Shown here piece by piece: positions 1-9,600 of a stretch of 64,000 nucleotides of DNA. Source of the DNA: Bryobacterales bacterium (GTDB lineage Bacteria; Acidobacteriota; Terriglobia; Bryobacterales; Bryobacteraceae); assembly GCA_020846745.1 (NCBI GenBank), contig JADLDI010000007.1:1-64000 (forward strand), in the 5' to 3' direction. The notes beneath the pieces were generated by a model. That model did not search any database and was not told the origin of the DNA. It saw only the letters and a program-made list of their open reading frames with translations. The position numbers and the translations under genes were made by a program. The stretch's first letter is position 1. Each line of letters opens with the position of its first letter.

Positions 1-119
1 GCGACGGCGCGGGTACGGCCCAGACCGTCGTAGGTGTAAGTGGCCGTCTTTGCCGTCAGGGACGGCACTGACGGCAATAGGACGGCGATAGGGGTAGTGG
101 CGCTCGCCGTGGGTTGCTC
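1..119 (-). pseudogene. RHS/YD-repeat protein fragment, runs off left edge
   Basis: On the minus strand this stretch encodes TATYTYDGLGRTRAV, which carries the YDGLGR core of RHS/YD repeats. RHS proteins are large secreted or surface polymorphic-toxin carriers. The frame is closed upstream by a TGA at 120-122, and the reading frame before that stop ends in TDRYGNSVTTG, which also resembles RHS repeat text. I see no convincing start codon. The simplest reading is a decayed or orphan RHS segment whose remainder lies left of the window. GTCAGGG-type short tandem repeats around 40-185 add to the impression of a degenerate region. The assignment rests on one motif only. Confidence 0.35.
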
Positions 120-362
120 TCAGCCGGTTGTGACACTGTTACCATACCTATCTGTCCCTGACGTCCCTGACGGCCCTGACGGCCGCAACGTTTTCGGCTC
201 CAATTTGACTAGCACATCGTCGTAAAGCAGGTCCGCATTCAACCTGAACGCCCCAAATCGATACTCCACGATTTCCTCCCAAATCTTGGTCCCTATTCTA
301 CCCCCAACGTCCGGCAAGTTAAAAAGTCTAGCAAGCTGAATCACAGCGCATGTGTAGTCCAC
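120..362 (-). CDS. hypothetical 80-aa ORF upstream of the RHS fragment
   Basis: This is a GTG-initiated ORF in the same frame as the RHS remnant downstream. The first ~57 residues look protein-like, with mixed charge and motifs such as WEEIVEYRFGAF. The end is low-complexity (PSGPSGTSGT), encoded by a GTCAGGG-type minisatellite. The open frame extends upstream of the GTG to about 432 without a good start. It could be the tail of a broken gene or a small immunity-like protein beside an RHS module. I do not recognise a family. Bases 363-600 hold nothing else I can support. Confidence 0.25.
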   Translation of the reverse strand: MDYTCAVIQLARLFNLPDVGGRIGTKIWEEIVEYRFGAFRLNADLLYDDVLVKLEPKTLRPSGPSGTSGTDRYGNSVTTG

Positions 363-610
363 ATCACCATCTCGGCTAAGTCTGCTGGTGTCCGTGGCTC
401 CGAGATGGTTTTCGGTTGCGCAGGTGAACCATCAGGAATTCTTCAGACTTTCTTCAGGATCGAAAACCGGTTTCCCGCTTACCATGATATTCCGAACCGC
501 GCCAGATTCGACACCTGCTCTTGTTCAAATCCTTCTGTGAGCGATTCTGCGCGGGCTTAGACGATAGTCGCTGGGCTGTCGGAAGGCGTAAGCATACAAG
601 GAGGTTAACT

Positions 611-1441
611 ATGACAAGGCACGTCCAATTAGGCTCGAAAGCACTCAATGCCGTCACAAGTTTCTGCCCAGCGCTAATCGTGCTGGCGCTACTCACGCCC
701 ACAACGCTCGCCAGCCTTATCGTTCCCGATACATATACGGTGGTCCTCGACCACTTCGAGGGATCGACCGCTGGCTCTCCCCACGGAACTCCGGTCTTTC
801 AATCTGGAGTGCCTGGACTCGAGAATAGCGTTGGTCTGGACCTCGGTTCATTCATCCAGTACGGTCTGCCATCCGCACTCGAAACGCAAGGCACAATCGA
901 GATGTGGCTGAAGCCGAGCACGACGGTCGCGAGCATAATAAACTTCAACTGGAACGATACAACCTCCTATCCTCCGGCTGGCCATGTGTTGCACCTCGGC
1001 ATTGATGGTGCGGGCGAAATCTCCGCCGGTGGCTGGGCCTTGGACCCTGCCAACATGTATACCCTCACGTCGGGTGCTCTGATTCCTGTGGGTCAATGGT
1101 CACATGTCGCGCTGAGTTGGGGTTCAGGCGCGCGGCTGTATGTGAATGGAGCCATGAGTGCCTCATCAAGCCAGCCTTGGCATCCATCCAGTCCAAGTTG
1201 GGCGTACCTGAATTACTGGGGCGGCACGAGCCTCGGCTTAGTCGACGAACTCCACATTTCGCGCATTCAACGAACGGACGCCGAGATCGCCGAGCATGCG
1301 CGCATCGTTCCGGAGCCTTCTTCGTGGGCGCTCGTAGGTGTAGCTTTGGTGGCTTTGTTTATCGTTCGTCGCCAGAGGGTCGCCACGTCCCGGTCTGGTC
1401 TTGCCCCGACTGACTGGCCACTGCCGTCCCTAATTGGGTGA
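611..1441 (+). CDS. LamG/concanavalin-A-like PEP-CTERM protein
   Basis: Predicted exported protein of 276 aa. I chose the ATG at 611 rather than an upstream start because AAGGAGG (598-604) sits just before it and the new N-terminus is a signal peptide (hydrophobic FCPALIVLALLTPTTLAS). The middle looks like a LamG-type beta-sandwich, with IEMWLKP, WSHVALSW, ARLYVNG and VDELHISR in the usual order. Near the C-terminus VPEPSSWALVGVALVALF plus RRQR forms a PEP-CTERM sorting signal, normally processed by an exosortase. About 20 residues follow the basic cluster, which is longer than usual. Ligand unknown; likely surface or matrix associated. Confidence 0.8.
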   Translation: MTRHVQLGSKALNAVTSFCPALIVLALLTPTTLASLIVPDTYTVVLDHFEGSTAGSPHGTPVFQSGVPGLENSVGLDLGSFIQYGLPSALETQGTIEMWLKPSTTVASIINFNWNDTTSYPPAGHVLHLGIDGAGEISAGGWALDPANMYTLTSGALIPVGQWSHVALSWGSGARLYVNGAMSASSSQPWHPSSPSWAYLNYWGGTSLGLVDELHISRIQRTDAEIAEHARIVPEPSSWALVGVALVALFIVRRQRVATSRSGLAPTDWPLPSLIG

Positions 1442-1574
1442 ATCGGTTTCGGAGCCTGATATTAACGATAGATTTTAGCCGAATCTTTTGTCGTTGGGTT
1501 CCCGCTTCAAGCACTTTCCGTTCGCCACCGGGAACCGTCATTTCCCGGCACGCATTCAGTAACAAGGAGGACTA

Positions 1575-2738
1575 ATGAGATCGTTCGTATTTCTGCTCGG
1601 GATTCTAGCTGCTTCTGCATCGTCGGTATCTGCGCAGAGCAGCTTAGTACTAGCGCCGGACGCCTTCTCCGCAGCTACGGTAGGAGCCGACTATCGGTTT
1701 TGGCTGAGGGTTGTCGGAAATTATGGACCATATAGTTTCTCGATCACACCCAGTACTGTGGCTCCCGGCCTACTATGGGAGGTTGACCGCACGGCTGGCT
1801 TCTTCATCTTGTACGGCACGCCGACCCAAGCCGGCACTTTCTCGTTCCAGGTTTCTGTAAGTGGAGGAGGCCTTTCAACTTCACGATCGTACAAAGTTCA
1901 GGTCTTACCTGCTCCGACAACCACGGTCGCCGGTGCGCGCCTCTTCGCTCCAGGGAATCTGGGTGTTGGTCTTGCGCCTTCGACACGTTTCGAGGTCTTA
2001 GGTGAGCCAGCCGGTGATTTCGTTGCCCGCTTCCGGAACCGGGAGGTTAATAGTTGGCGTGGCTGGGGTATTGACGTGATCGCCGAAGGCACGACCGAAT
2101 CATCAGGCACCGATCCGATCATCTCCGCACGCGCTAGCGACGGAACGAAGTTCTGGATCCAAAAGAACGGGCGAGCAGGTTTGGGCACATCGTCGCCGCG
2201 AGCTCATTTGGACTTGCTCAAGAATCGCCAGGATACGTCGGACCTAATTCGCGCCGAGAACATGTTAGGCGACGAAGCGTTCCGCGTTGCCTCAAACGGT
2301 GACGTGTATGTGCGCGGGAGCCTAATCAATACGTCGGGAGATTCGGCGGGCGTTTCGAGCTTCAACGGCCTAACAGGGGCTGTCACTGGCGTTAGCAGCT
2401 TCAATGGGAAGTATGGGGCAGTTACAGGTGTAGCGTCGCTTAACAACATCAGTGGCGCCGTATCTTTGGCGGCAGGGAAAAACATAACGATAAGTGGGTC
2501 TGGTGCCACGTTAACCATCGCGTCTTCTGTTGTGGCCACCAAGACGGCGGCTCTGTGCACTAGTGGGGCACCAAGTGTTCCGACCTGCGACTGCCCAAAT
2601 CGGCTGGTAGTCAGTCAAATCGTTAAGGAAGGTGAACATTGCACCGCAGCCTCTGAGAGCGGTTCGTGTGAGGGGCGTTCTAATTTGTCACCGGCTACCT
2701 TCGGCGCCTGTTGCGTGTGTGCGGATGTGGCGAAATAG
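1575..2738 (+). CDS. secreted tail-fibre-like protein with Cys-rich C-terminus
   Basis: A protein of 387 aa with a clear signal peptide (MRSFVFLLGILAASASSVSAQ) and a strong Shine-Dalgarno (AAGGAGG, 1564-1570). Residues ~25-115 resemble an Ig-like putative-domain module (GVPTQAGTFSF-type text). Residues ~120-250 have phage tail-fibre character (LGVGLAPSTRFEV, GTSSPRAHLDL). Residues ~255-300 hold three near-repeats of SSFNGLTGAVTGV type, as seen in trimeric tail-fibre proteins. The last ~60 residues contain eight cysteines (CDC, ACCVC), probably disulphide-bonded outside the cell. No phage genes are nearby, so a domesticated surface adhesin is likelier than a virion part. Confidence 0.65.
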   Translation: MRSFVFLLGILAASASSVSAQSSLVLAPDAFSAATVGADYRFWLRVVGNYGPYSFSITPSTVAPGLLWEVDRTAGFFILYGTPTQAGTFSFQVSVSGGGLSTSRSYKVQVLPAPTTTVAGARLFAPGNLGVGLAPSTRFEVLGEPAGDFVARFRNREVNSWRGWGIDVIAEGTTESSGTDPIISARASDGTKFWIQKNGRAGLGTSSPRAHLDLLKNRQDTSDLIRAENMLGDEAFRVASNGDVYVRGSLINTSGDSAGVSSFNGLTGAVTGVSSFNGKYGAVTGVASLNNISGAVSLAAGKNITISGSGATLTIASSVVATKTAALCTSGAPSVPTCDCPNRLVVSQIVKEGEHCTAASESGSCEGRSNLSPATFGACCVCADVAK

Positions 2739-3027
2739 ATATTTGGCCTTCGTCGTGGCGATAAAGACCTTAGCGCTTCCATCATGGACGAAGTGCTTAT
2801 CCTAATTAGTGGAATTTGGGGAATACACGAAGGGGGGAGTGCTCCCACGTGTTGGCGATCTCACAGGCTCGCGTATTGGAGTCTTTTTTGGGTGACCAGC
2901 CACGCTCATGCTGTTTATGTATGCGCAATTTCTGAACGGAAGAGGCCTCGGTCGGGACGCTTGCGTTGATGTGGGCAGTGAAGCAGGTTCGATCGGTTAT
3001 CTTAAAGGTGAAACTTGGTTTTGAGCG
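2739..3027 (+). other. intergenic region, nothing recognised
   Basis: No gene, repeat or hairpin could be supported here. A 61-codon ORF (2784-2969) lacks a ribosome-binding site and protein-like composition. Confidence 0.5.
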
Positions 3028-3231
3028 ATGATCAAGTACGAAGTCATTAGCTATTGGAGCGACGAGGACGGCGCGTACATTGCAGAAGTCCCCGAAGTGA
3101 CCGGATGCAGCGCGCATGGCGAGATACAGGAAGAGGCCCTCGGAAACGCGCAGGACGCAATTCGCCTTTGGATCGACACTGCTGAAGAGTTTGGCGATTC
3201 GATTCCGGAACCCAAGGGACGCCGACTATGA
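3028..3231 (+). CDS. HicB-family antitoxin-like protein, apparently solitary
   Basis: A 67-aa protein with the compact HicB N-terminal fold: IKYEVISYWSDEDGAYIAEV, then PEVTGCSAHGEIQEEALGNA and a terminal helix with PEPKGRRL. In HicAB modules this partly degraded RNase H-like fold binds the HicA mRNA interferase. No HicA (a ~60-aa double-stranded RNA-binding-like protein) is visible on either side. A 24-codon peptide opens at 3228, overlapping the stop, but does not resemble HicA. It is either an orphan antitoxin or a stand-alone HicB-like regulator without a DNA-binding domain. Confidence 0.75.
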   Translation: MIKYEVISYWSDEDGAYIAEVPEVTGCSAHGEIQEEALGNAQDAIRLWIDTAEEFGDSIPEPKGRRL

Positions 3232-3358
3232 TTTGGTTGATCTGGCGGTCACAGGAGCCAGTGCAACGGAACGGGTGCCGCGCCTTCAGGCGGTGGCAGT
3301 GATCGAGACCCGTCGCTGACGCTCGGGCTCCGTTTCAGGAGCAGTTACTTGCCTACGC

Positions 3359-5824
3359 TCACTCCTCCCCAGGCACCCTTCGAGCCTCCTTGTCATCAAT
3401 GAACCCGAAGTATCGGCCCGGCCAGTAGGCGACCAGGTATTCCATTCCGCCGCGATCCGTGGGGCGGGTGTCCAAGCCATTCAGCACCACGATGGGTTTG
3501 CTCCAGGTGGCGCCGGAGTCGGTACTTAGGTGCAAGCCGGCGGGGGTGGAGAGGTAGAGCTTTCCGGGGGATTCAGCCGGGGCGAACACTTGATAGGCGT
3601 ACGGGATTCGCAGGCCCTTGTTCAGGACTTCCCAGGTCATGCCGCCGTCGGAGGAGCGGCAGAAGCCTTTGTCGGAAGCGCCGTAGATCGTGTCGTCGCG
3701 GCGGGGGTCGATTGCGATCTTATGCATGCGGACATTCTCCAAACCGGAGCCTTTGGATGGCAGATAGGCGCGCGGCAATTTCAGGCCGGTGACGGCGAGC
3801 GTGCCGGCTGCGTCCGAAGAGTGCAGCACGACGGGCCAGCTCTGGCCCCAGACGTCGACGGAGAGGAGGAAGAAGACGTTGTCGGAGTTGGACGGGGACA
3901 CGACGGCGTCGCGGAATTCCGGGATCATGTGGTATTCCTCGGTGTCGCGCGGCGTGAGGGTCCAACTGGATGCGCCGACCTCGTGACGGTAGATCTTGCC
4001 GCGGCTGGTGGCATAGATCATGTTCCTGCGGCCGAGCCCCACGCCGTAGACGGTGTCGCGTTCGCCGGGAAAGGGCCGTGAGGCTTTCTGCCAGACCTTG
4101 CCGACGCCCTCCAGGCCCAGGTCCTCACTCCGGTAAACACCGCTTGGCGCGATCGCCCAGACTACGTTCCGATTCACCGGATCGAGCATTACGCGGCGCG
4201 CGGATTCACCGCCGGCCCCGAGCGAAGCCTTTTGCCAAGTGCCTTCGTAGCCGCCCTGCTGGGTCCAGTAGACGCCGGTATCGGTGGCGATAACAGCAAC
4301 GCGGCTGCGGTTTGAGGCAAAGGTGACGCTGTGGACGCGAGAGCCGGGCGGCTGTGGGTGGACCTGGAAAGTTTTTCCGCCGTCATAGGAGCGATACAGC
4401 GTTCCGCGGGCATCGCATAGGAGCCACACGTAGGGATCCTCAGCGGAGATCGATAGCGAAACGATCTCACGGGCCTGATAACGGTCCAGTTGAAACGGAT
4501 TGGCTTTCCAGGTGTACGCGTTGTCGTAAGGCTGCTGGTTAAAGGGCAGCACCGAAGCGGATTCCCGTCCCGATTCCCGCTGGACGGTCTTTATATCGTT
4601 GCGAATGCTGTTCATGATGGGGAGCATGGTCCAGTCTGAAGGGAACAGCCGTAGGGTTTCGAGCGCTCCGGCCATGTCCGCGCCGGTGGTGTCGCCGGTG
4701 GCGGCCGCGTAGAAGAAATTGAAAGGGGTCCGCTTATGATCGCGTTTGCTTGAGAAAATCTGCGCGATGGCCATCTTGTAGAACGCCCGCAGTTTGGGTT
4801 CCTGTTCGAGCTGTGAGACGAGCCAGAGGCTGGGCAGCGTGTGTTCGGTATCGTCATGGTCTGGCGTGTGGAGCCCAAGCGTTGATCCCTGCCATTGGTC
4901 GGGCGGAATGACGCCGGCACTTCTGTATTTGAAACGCTCCACCAATTCCTCATACCGCTCGCGATACCAGCCATCGGACGTGATCCAATAGGCGAACTTG
5001 AGGCAGTTAGTGGCCATCAGCGCCCGGGTGGAAGGGCGGCCTTCCATGACGCCGGTGAGCAGTTGCTGGGCACTCACACTGCCGTCTTCGCGGATCAGGA
5101 CCATGTTGTTCTTCTTGTAGGCGAACTCCATCAGTTCGTTGACAAGCGTCCGCGTCAACTCGATCTGCGCCTTTTCGCGGGCGGCCGGCGTGGGATTGTC
5201 CTTGGTCAGGAAGTAGTAATAATGGGCAAGGCCGCGCAGCACGTGGTGGTAATTGTGATGGCTCGGATGGCTGCGGTAGCGGAAGTCCTGATATCTTCCC
5301 TTCCCCTGGAACCACCAGTTGCGGGCGTTGTCGAAGGTACGTTCTTCGGGTCCCACGCCGTGCCCACGCACGACATACCGGGCGAGCATGCCCGGTGTGC
5401 CCGATATTCTGGATAGCATCGTAATCCCGTCCAGGATTCTGCCGCCCAACTCCAACGCCGAGTCCACATCTTGCCGGGTACCGGATTTTCTGGCCCAGCC
5501 GAGACGGAAGGCGATGCCCATCAGGTAGCAACCGGTCCAGGAACTGGTGTGCATGTCGCCGTTGCGCCCCGATACAGTATGGTCCGGCGGCAGCGGGACA
5601 GTCGGCACATAGGTTCCCTCGACATCGTGAATTTCCAGGATGTTGCGTTGGATCTTTTCGGCTTTCTCGGCAAGCGGCATGCGCCACTTCTGGATGTCGT
5701 TGGTTGCCTGGCTTTGCGCCGGCAAGGGCGCCGTGGTAGCGGCGAGAAACAGAAGGCACACCGCGCGGCGAGATCTCCGCCCCAAACCAGTCTGATCGAC
5801 GCCGATTGACGACGCTTCGGTCAT
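3359..5824 (-). CDS. exported alpha-helical-barrel protein with BNR/sortilin-type propeller
   Basis: A protein of 821 aa starting at an ATG with GGAG upstream. The N-terminus carries a basic/hydrophobic export signal (RRAVCLLFLAATTAPLPAQS). Residues ~45-440 are helical and rich in aromatic and His residues (WTGCYLMGIAFRLGW, HPSHHNYHHVLRGLAHYYY), resembling an alpha/alpha barrel of the polysaccharide-active type, but I cannot name a family. Residues ~470-800 form a beta-propeller with Asp-box repeats: YRSYDGGKTF, RSSDGGMTW, LSTDSGATW. It is divergent from the DUF433 gene. Likely a periplasmic or secreted glycan-active or binding protein. Confidence 0.6.
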   Translation of the reverse strand: MTEASSIGVDQTGLGRRSRRAVCLLFLAATTAPLPAQSQATNDIQKWRMPLAEKAEKIQRNILEIHDVEGTYVPTVPLPPDHTVSGRNGDMHTSSWTGCYLMGIAFRLGWARKSGTRQDVDSALELGGRILDGITMLSRISGTPGMLARYVVRGHGVGPEERTFDNARNWWFQGKGRYQDFRYRSHPSHHNYHHVLRGLAHYYYFLTKDNPTPAAREKAQIELTRTLVNELMEFAYKKNNMVLIREDGSVSAQQLLTGVMEGRPSTRALMATNCLKFAYWITSDGWYRERYEELVERFKYRSAGVIPPDQWQGSTLGLHTPDHDDTEHTLPSLWLVSQLEQEPKLRAFYKMAIAQIFSSKRDHKRTPFNFFYAAATGDTTGADMAGALETLRLFPSDWTMLPIMNSIRNDIKTVQRESGRESASVLPFNQQPYDNAYTWKANPFQLDRYQAREIVSLSISAEDPYVWLLCDARGTLYRSYDGGKTFQVHPQPPGSRVHSVTFASNRSRVAVIATDTGVYWTQQGGYEGTWQKASLGAGGESARRVMLDPVNRNVVWAIAPSGVYRSEDLGLEGVGKVWQKASRPFPGERDTVYGVGLGRRNMIYATSRGKIYRHEVGASSWTLTPRDTEEYHMIPEFRDAVVSPSNSDNVFFLLSVDVWGQSWPVVLHSSDAAGTLAVTGLKLPRAYLPSKGSGLENVRMHKIAIDPRRDDTIYGASDKGFCRSSDGGMTWEVLNKGLRIPYAYQVFAPAESPGKLYLSTPAGLHLSTDSGATWSKPIVVLNGLDTRPTDRGGMEYLVAYWPGRYFGFIDDKEARRVPGEE

Positions 5825-5950
5825 GATGATTTCTCCTTGCAGCTATTATCAGCTTTAGGACGCAAAGGGCCAGCGGCGAATCGGTCGCAGTTCGCACCCG
5901 AAGGTCAAGCTTTGATAGAGACATGTTTGGGGAGCGGCTACACTGAAGAA

Positions 5951-6265
5951 ATGGCGGTAGAGATTTCCAGCTTGCTGGAGGCGAGTTCGGATGTTCGAGA
6001 TGGCCGCATGTGTATCGCGGGCACCGGAATCACCGTTCATCGGATTGCGTCCTGGTGGAACTTAGGCTGGACATTGGAAGAGATTGCGGCGAACTACGGC
6101 TACATCAGCCTCGCTTCGGTTCTCGCAGCGCTAGCGTATTATGAGGCGAATAAGAGCGACATCGATGCCCAGTTGCAGGGGGACGAAGAGGAATCGGCCG
6201 CTTTGGCGAACGCCGCATTGAACGGAAGAAGACCTGGTGCCCAGGCCGTTCCGCCTGTACTTTGA
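5951..6265 (+). CDS. DUF433 antitoxin-like protein
   Basis: A protein of 104 aa. I preferred the ATG at 5951 to an upstream start at 5837 because the DUF433 homology begins just after it. The core, GRMCIAGTGITVHRIASWW followed by LEEIAANYGYISLASVLAAL, is the DUF433 winged-helix-like signature (GKPxIxGTRIxV, LxxEEI, AALAY). DUF433 proteins commonly act as the labile DNA-binding partner of a PIN-like DUF5615 protein, and such a gene follows with a 29-bp overlap. Autoregulation would be expected but no operator is obvious. Confidence 0.8.
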   Translation: MAVEISSLLEASSDVRDGRMCIAGTGITVHRIASWWNLGWTLEEIAANYGYISLASVLAALAYYEANKSDIDAQLQGDEEESAALANAALNGRRPGAQAVPPVL

Positions 6266-6602
6266 CGAAGATGCGACGTGGAACGCACTATTAGCTGCGT
6301 TACGCGAGCGCGGTTTCGATGTGCTGGCCGTTCGGGACGCCAAACGGCAGCGCAGCAGCGATGAGGCTCAACTCGAATTTGCAGCGTCGGAAGATCGGGT
6401 GCTGATCACTTTCAACGCCGGACATTTCAGCGTGCTTCACCGTAACTGGATTCAGCAAGGCAAGGACCACGGCGGCATTGTCGTGATGCACCAGAGCTTA
6501 CGTTCTGTAGGTGAAGTGCAACGCCGGCTAATACGAATACGGGCGGCGCTCTCACACGAGCAGATGAGGAATCAGTTGATCTTCTTGAGCAACTGGGCGT
6601 GA
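6237..6602 (+). CDS. DUF5615 PIN-like toxin candidate
   Basis: A 121-aa protein starting at GTG inside the end of the DUF433 gene, so the two are translationally coupled. It opens with RLYFDEDATWNALLAALRERG, giving the Asp10/Asp12 acidic pair typical of PIN-like DUF5615 proteins. It then has FDVLAVRDAKRQRSSDEAQL and EDRVLITFNAGHF, where the usual TxDxDF is read as TFNAGHF. The family is presumed to be RNase-like from its PIN-domain relationship. Direct nuclease activity here is inference, and the acidic residue normally found in the third motif is missing. Confidence 0.78.
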   Translation: MPRPFRLYFDEDATWNALLAALRERGFDVLAVRDAKRQRSSDEAQLEFAASEDRVLITFNAGHFSVLHRNWIQQGKDHGGIVVMHQSLRSVGEVQRRLIRIRAALSHEQMRNQLIFLSNWA

Positions 6603-6632
6603 GATTTGAGGTTGTCCTCTCAGTTCTCTCAC
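6599..6632. terminator. possible bidirectional hairpin between convergent genes
   Basis: GTGAGA (6599-6604) pairs with TCTCAC (6627-6632), and inside it GAGG (6608-6611) pairs with CCTC (6616-6619). The hairpin spans the stop codons of the DUF5615 and TonB-receptor genes. There is no T-tract on either side, so intrinsic termination is uncertain. Confidence 0.3.
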
Positions 6633-9600
6633 CACATCAGGCGCATGGCTAGCGTGAAGCGGCGGGCGGAGTTAGCCTGCGACAGGTTGAGCGCGCCGAA
6701 GGTGGCGGCGGTGACGTTAGCGCCGTTGCCGTCGAGTGAGCTGAACCACGGTGTATTGGAGATGTTGTAGCACTCGGCGCGGAAGTTCAGCTTCATCGCT
6801 TCGCGGATCTGGAAGTCCTTAAACAGGGACAGGTCGAGGTTTTTGAGACCGGGGAAGCGGACGTCGGGGAACATGGTCGGGAAGTCGCGCAAGGTGAAGG
6901 GCGCCTGGACGGGGATGGGACGCCCGGTGGCGGGGTCGCGCCACAGCGAGGTGTCGAACCATCGCAGCAGGGTGCGCTCGCCGGCGGGGAGTTTGGCGCT
7001 GCGGGCCGCCACGGGAGCGGCGTTCGGGAACGCGATCGGGAAGCCGCTCTGGAGCGTGAAATCGCCGTTCACCTGCCAGCCGCCAACCACCGCGTTCAGC
7101 ACCGGATGAAGCGCGTTGCCGTACGGCTTGCCGCGTCCGATGGGGAATTCGTAGGTGGCGAGAAGGGCGAGTTTCTGGGGCACGTCGAATTGCATCAGAC
7201 GGCGCTCGAGAGGGGAATCGAGGGGTCGGGCGAGGTTGAAGTACTCGGCATTCAGGAAGCTGACACTTTCCAGAGTTTTTGAGACGGTGTAGGCGGCCTG
7301 GAGGGTCATGCCGTGGGAGAAGCGGCGCGCGATGCGATTCTGCCAGCCGTGATAATCCTGGCTGCCGATGGGGAGGCTGGAGAGGCCGACGCTGGTGAAA
7401 TGCGGGAACGGGCGGAGCAGGTCCTGGCGGGGAATGGTGCTGCCGTTTTTGGCGGCGTTGTTGGGGAGCAGGCCGGCGAGCGGGTTCGGCACGGCCTCGG
7501 TGTAGTAGCCCGACGGGCGGCCCAACTGGTTGATCGGGAGGTTGTTGGCCTGCGCGGAAACCGGCAGGCGGCGGGTGAGGTTGGCGGAGTAGGCGGAATC
7601 CCAGGTCCAGCCGCCGGGCAGTTCCACCTGAAAGCCGAGTGAGAACTGCTGGGAATAGGGAAGCTTGCGGTCGAGATACTGAGCGCCGACGCCCAGGCCA
7701 ATGTCGGTGGCAAGGCCGAGGGAGTTGCCGACCGGGCGAAGCAGGCCATCGGGGAAAGGATCGGCCAGCGTGCGCGCCGGAGTGACGCCGCCGTCGAAGC
7801 TCGCGATCAGCGGCGTGGTGCGGCTGAAGCCGGTCGATGCGCCTTCCTCATACTGCCCGAGGAAGAACAGGCCCCAGCCGCCGCGGATCACCAGATTGTT
7901 GCGCGCCTTCCAGGCGAAGCCGGCGCGGGGCTGCGGGCGGAGGAAGTCGCGGTAGTAGGCCTGGCGGGCGGTCCCGCTTGTGCCTGCGTAGAGAAGACCG
8001 CCCTTCAGCGAAAGGCCGGGGGCTTGAATGGCGGCCGGCTGGTCGAAGGCAAAGCCGCGCACCATGCGGTTGTAGCGTTCGGCGAAGGGCTGTTCATAGT
8101 CGTAGCGGAAGCCGAGGTTGAGCGTCAGCTTCGGCGTAACTTTCCAATCGTCGTTGATGTAGCCCGCATAGAAGTAGTTGCGATGGGCGGGGTGCATCAA
8201 ATCTTCGACGGCGCCCCCGACGGGATAGCCGAGCAGGAAGCTGGCGAATTCGTTGCCTGATACAGCGTCGCCGCGCAGCGGGTTGGCCTGTGTGTAGCTG
8301 CGGTCGAAATTGTACGATCCGCTGATCAGGCCAAGCGGAACGCGGTTCTTGTCAAAACGCTTGCCTTCGGCTCCGATTTTGAGCACGTGGCTGCCGCGGA
8401 CGAGGTTGACGTTGGGTTGAAAGCTGTAGGCGTAGTCGGCTTCCAGATTGCCGGGGCGCCCGCTGCCGATGGCCGTGTAGTTGCCTCCGCCGGCGAAATT
8501 GAAACGCGGAAACTGCAGGATGTTGAACTGGCGGACGAGCGAATCGGGAAAGCCGAGCTGGCGCGGGTCGTAGCCGCGTCCGATGAGGTTGCCGGCGAAG
8601 TCTTCCCATCGCGTAAGGCCGAACTTCACGTTCCAGACAGTGGTGGGGCCGGCGGCCCAGGTCCAGTCGAAGCTCCAGTTGACGCCGTTGCGGGTGAGCG
8701 GAGCGTTGCCGCTGGTTTCAGCGACGTTCGTGCCCCAGCCAATGGCGCGAACCTCTTTGAACGGGGTGTTGGAGTAGCGGAAATGGACGCGATGCTTGTC
8801 GCTGATGTTGTAATCGATTCGAGAGGCCACCATGTTGATGCCCCAGATGTTCGGCGTGGGAAGCACGTAGTTGTTGAGGCGTCCGGGACCCTGACCGGCA
8901 AAGATCGGCTTAGGCAGGAAGGAAGTGGCGTTGACGGCGATGGGGCTCAGGCGATTGGAAGGCAGGCGGTTACCGGCAAAGGGCGTGCGCCGGAAGCCGC
9001 CCTGGCCGTCGGCGACGGTAGTGAGCGGGTCGTAGATGACAACCTGTTGACCGGCGCCGTTCAGGAGTCCGGAAAAGTCGCCGGTGCGCTGTTCGTCGAG
9101 CGGGATGGTGAAGTTCTGCAGGTCGGTGCCGCGGCCGCGCCAGCCCTCATAGGAGAACATGAAGAATAGCTTGTTGCGGCCGTCGACCAGTTTGGGAATG
9201 TAAATAGGTCCGTCTGCCTCGAACCCGAAGACGTTGGTGTTCGCCTGCGGCCGGGGGTTGCCGGCGCGGTTATTGGCGAAACTGTTCGCGTTGAGTATCT
9301 TGTTCGAAACGTGCTCCCATAACTGGCCGTGGAAGCGGTTCGTGCCGCTCTTGGTGGTGAAGCTGATGACGCCGCCGCCCGTACGGCCATACTGGGCGTC
9401 GTAGGGATTGGTGATCACCTTAAACTCGTCGAGGATCAGGATGGACGGAACGTTCTTCACCTGTCGACCGCCGTGGACATCGCTGACGCCATCGAGCAGC
9501 ACTTCGTTTTCCCCAGGGCGCCCACCGTTCAAAGAGAAGTTGGTGGCGTTCGCAACGCCTTGCGGACTCATGCTGCCCCATCCGGCTGTCGTGCGTGTAA

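Noticed and set aside
120..122. TGA in the RHS-like frame as another selenocysteine codon
   Set aside because: RHS repeats have no conserved Cys at this place, no SECIS-like hairpin was evident, and the region looks degenerate.
2784..2969. 61-codon ORF before hicB as a HicA toxin
   Set aside because: The translation has no HicA features and no ribosome-binding site.
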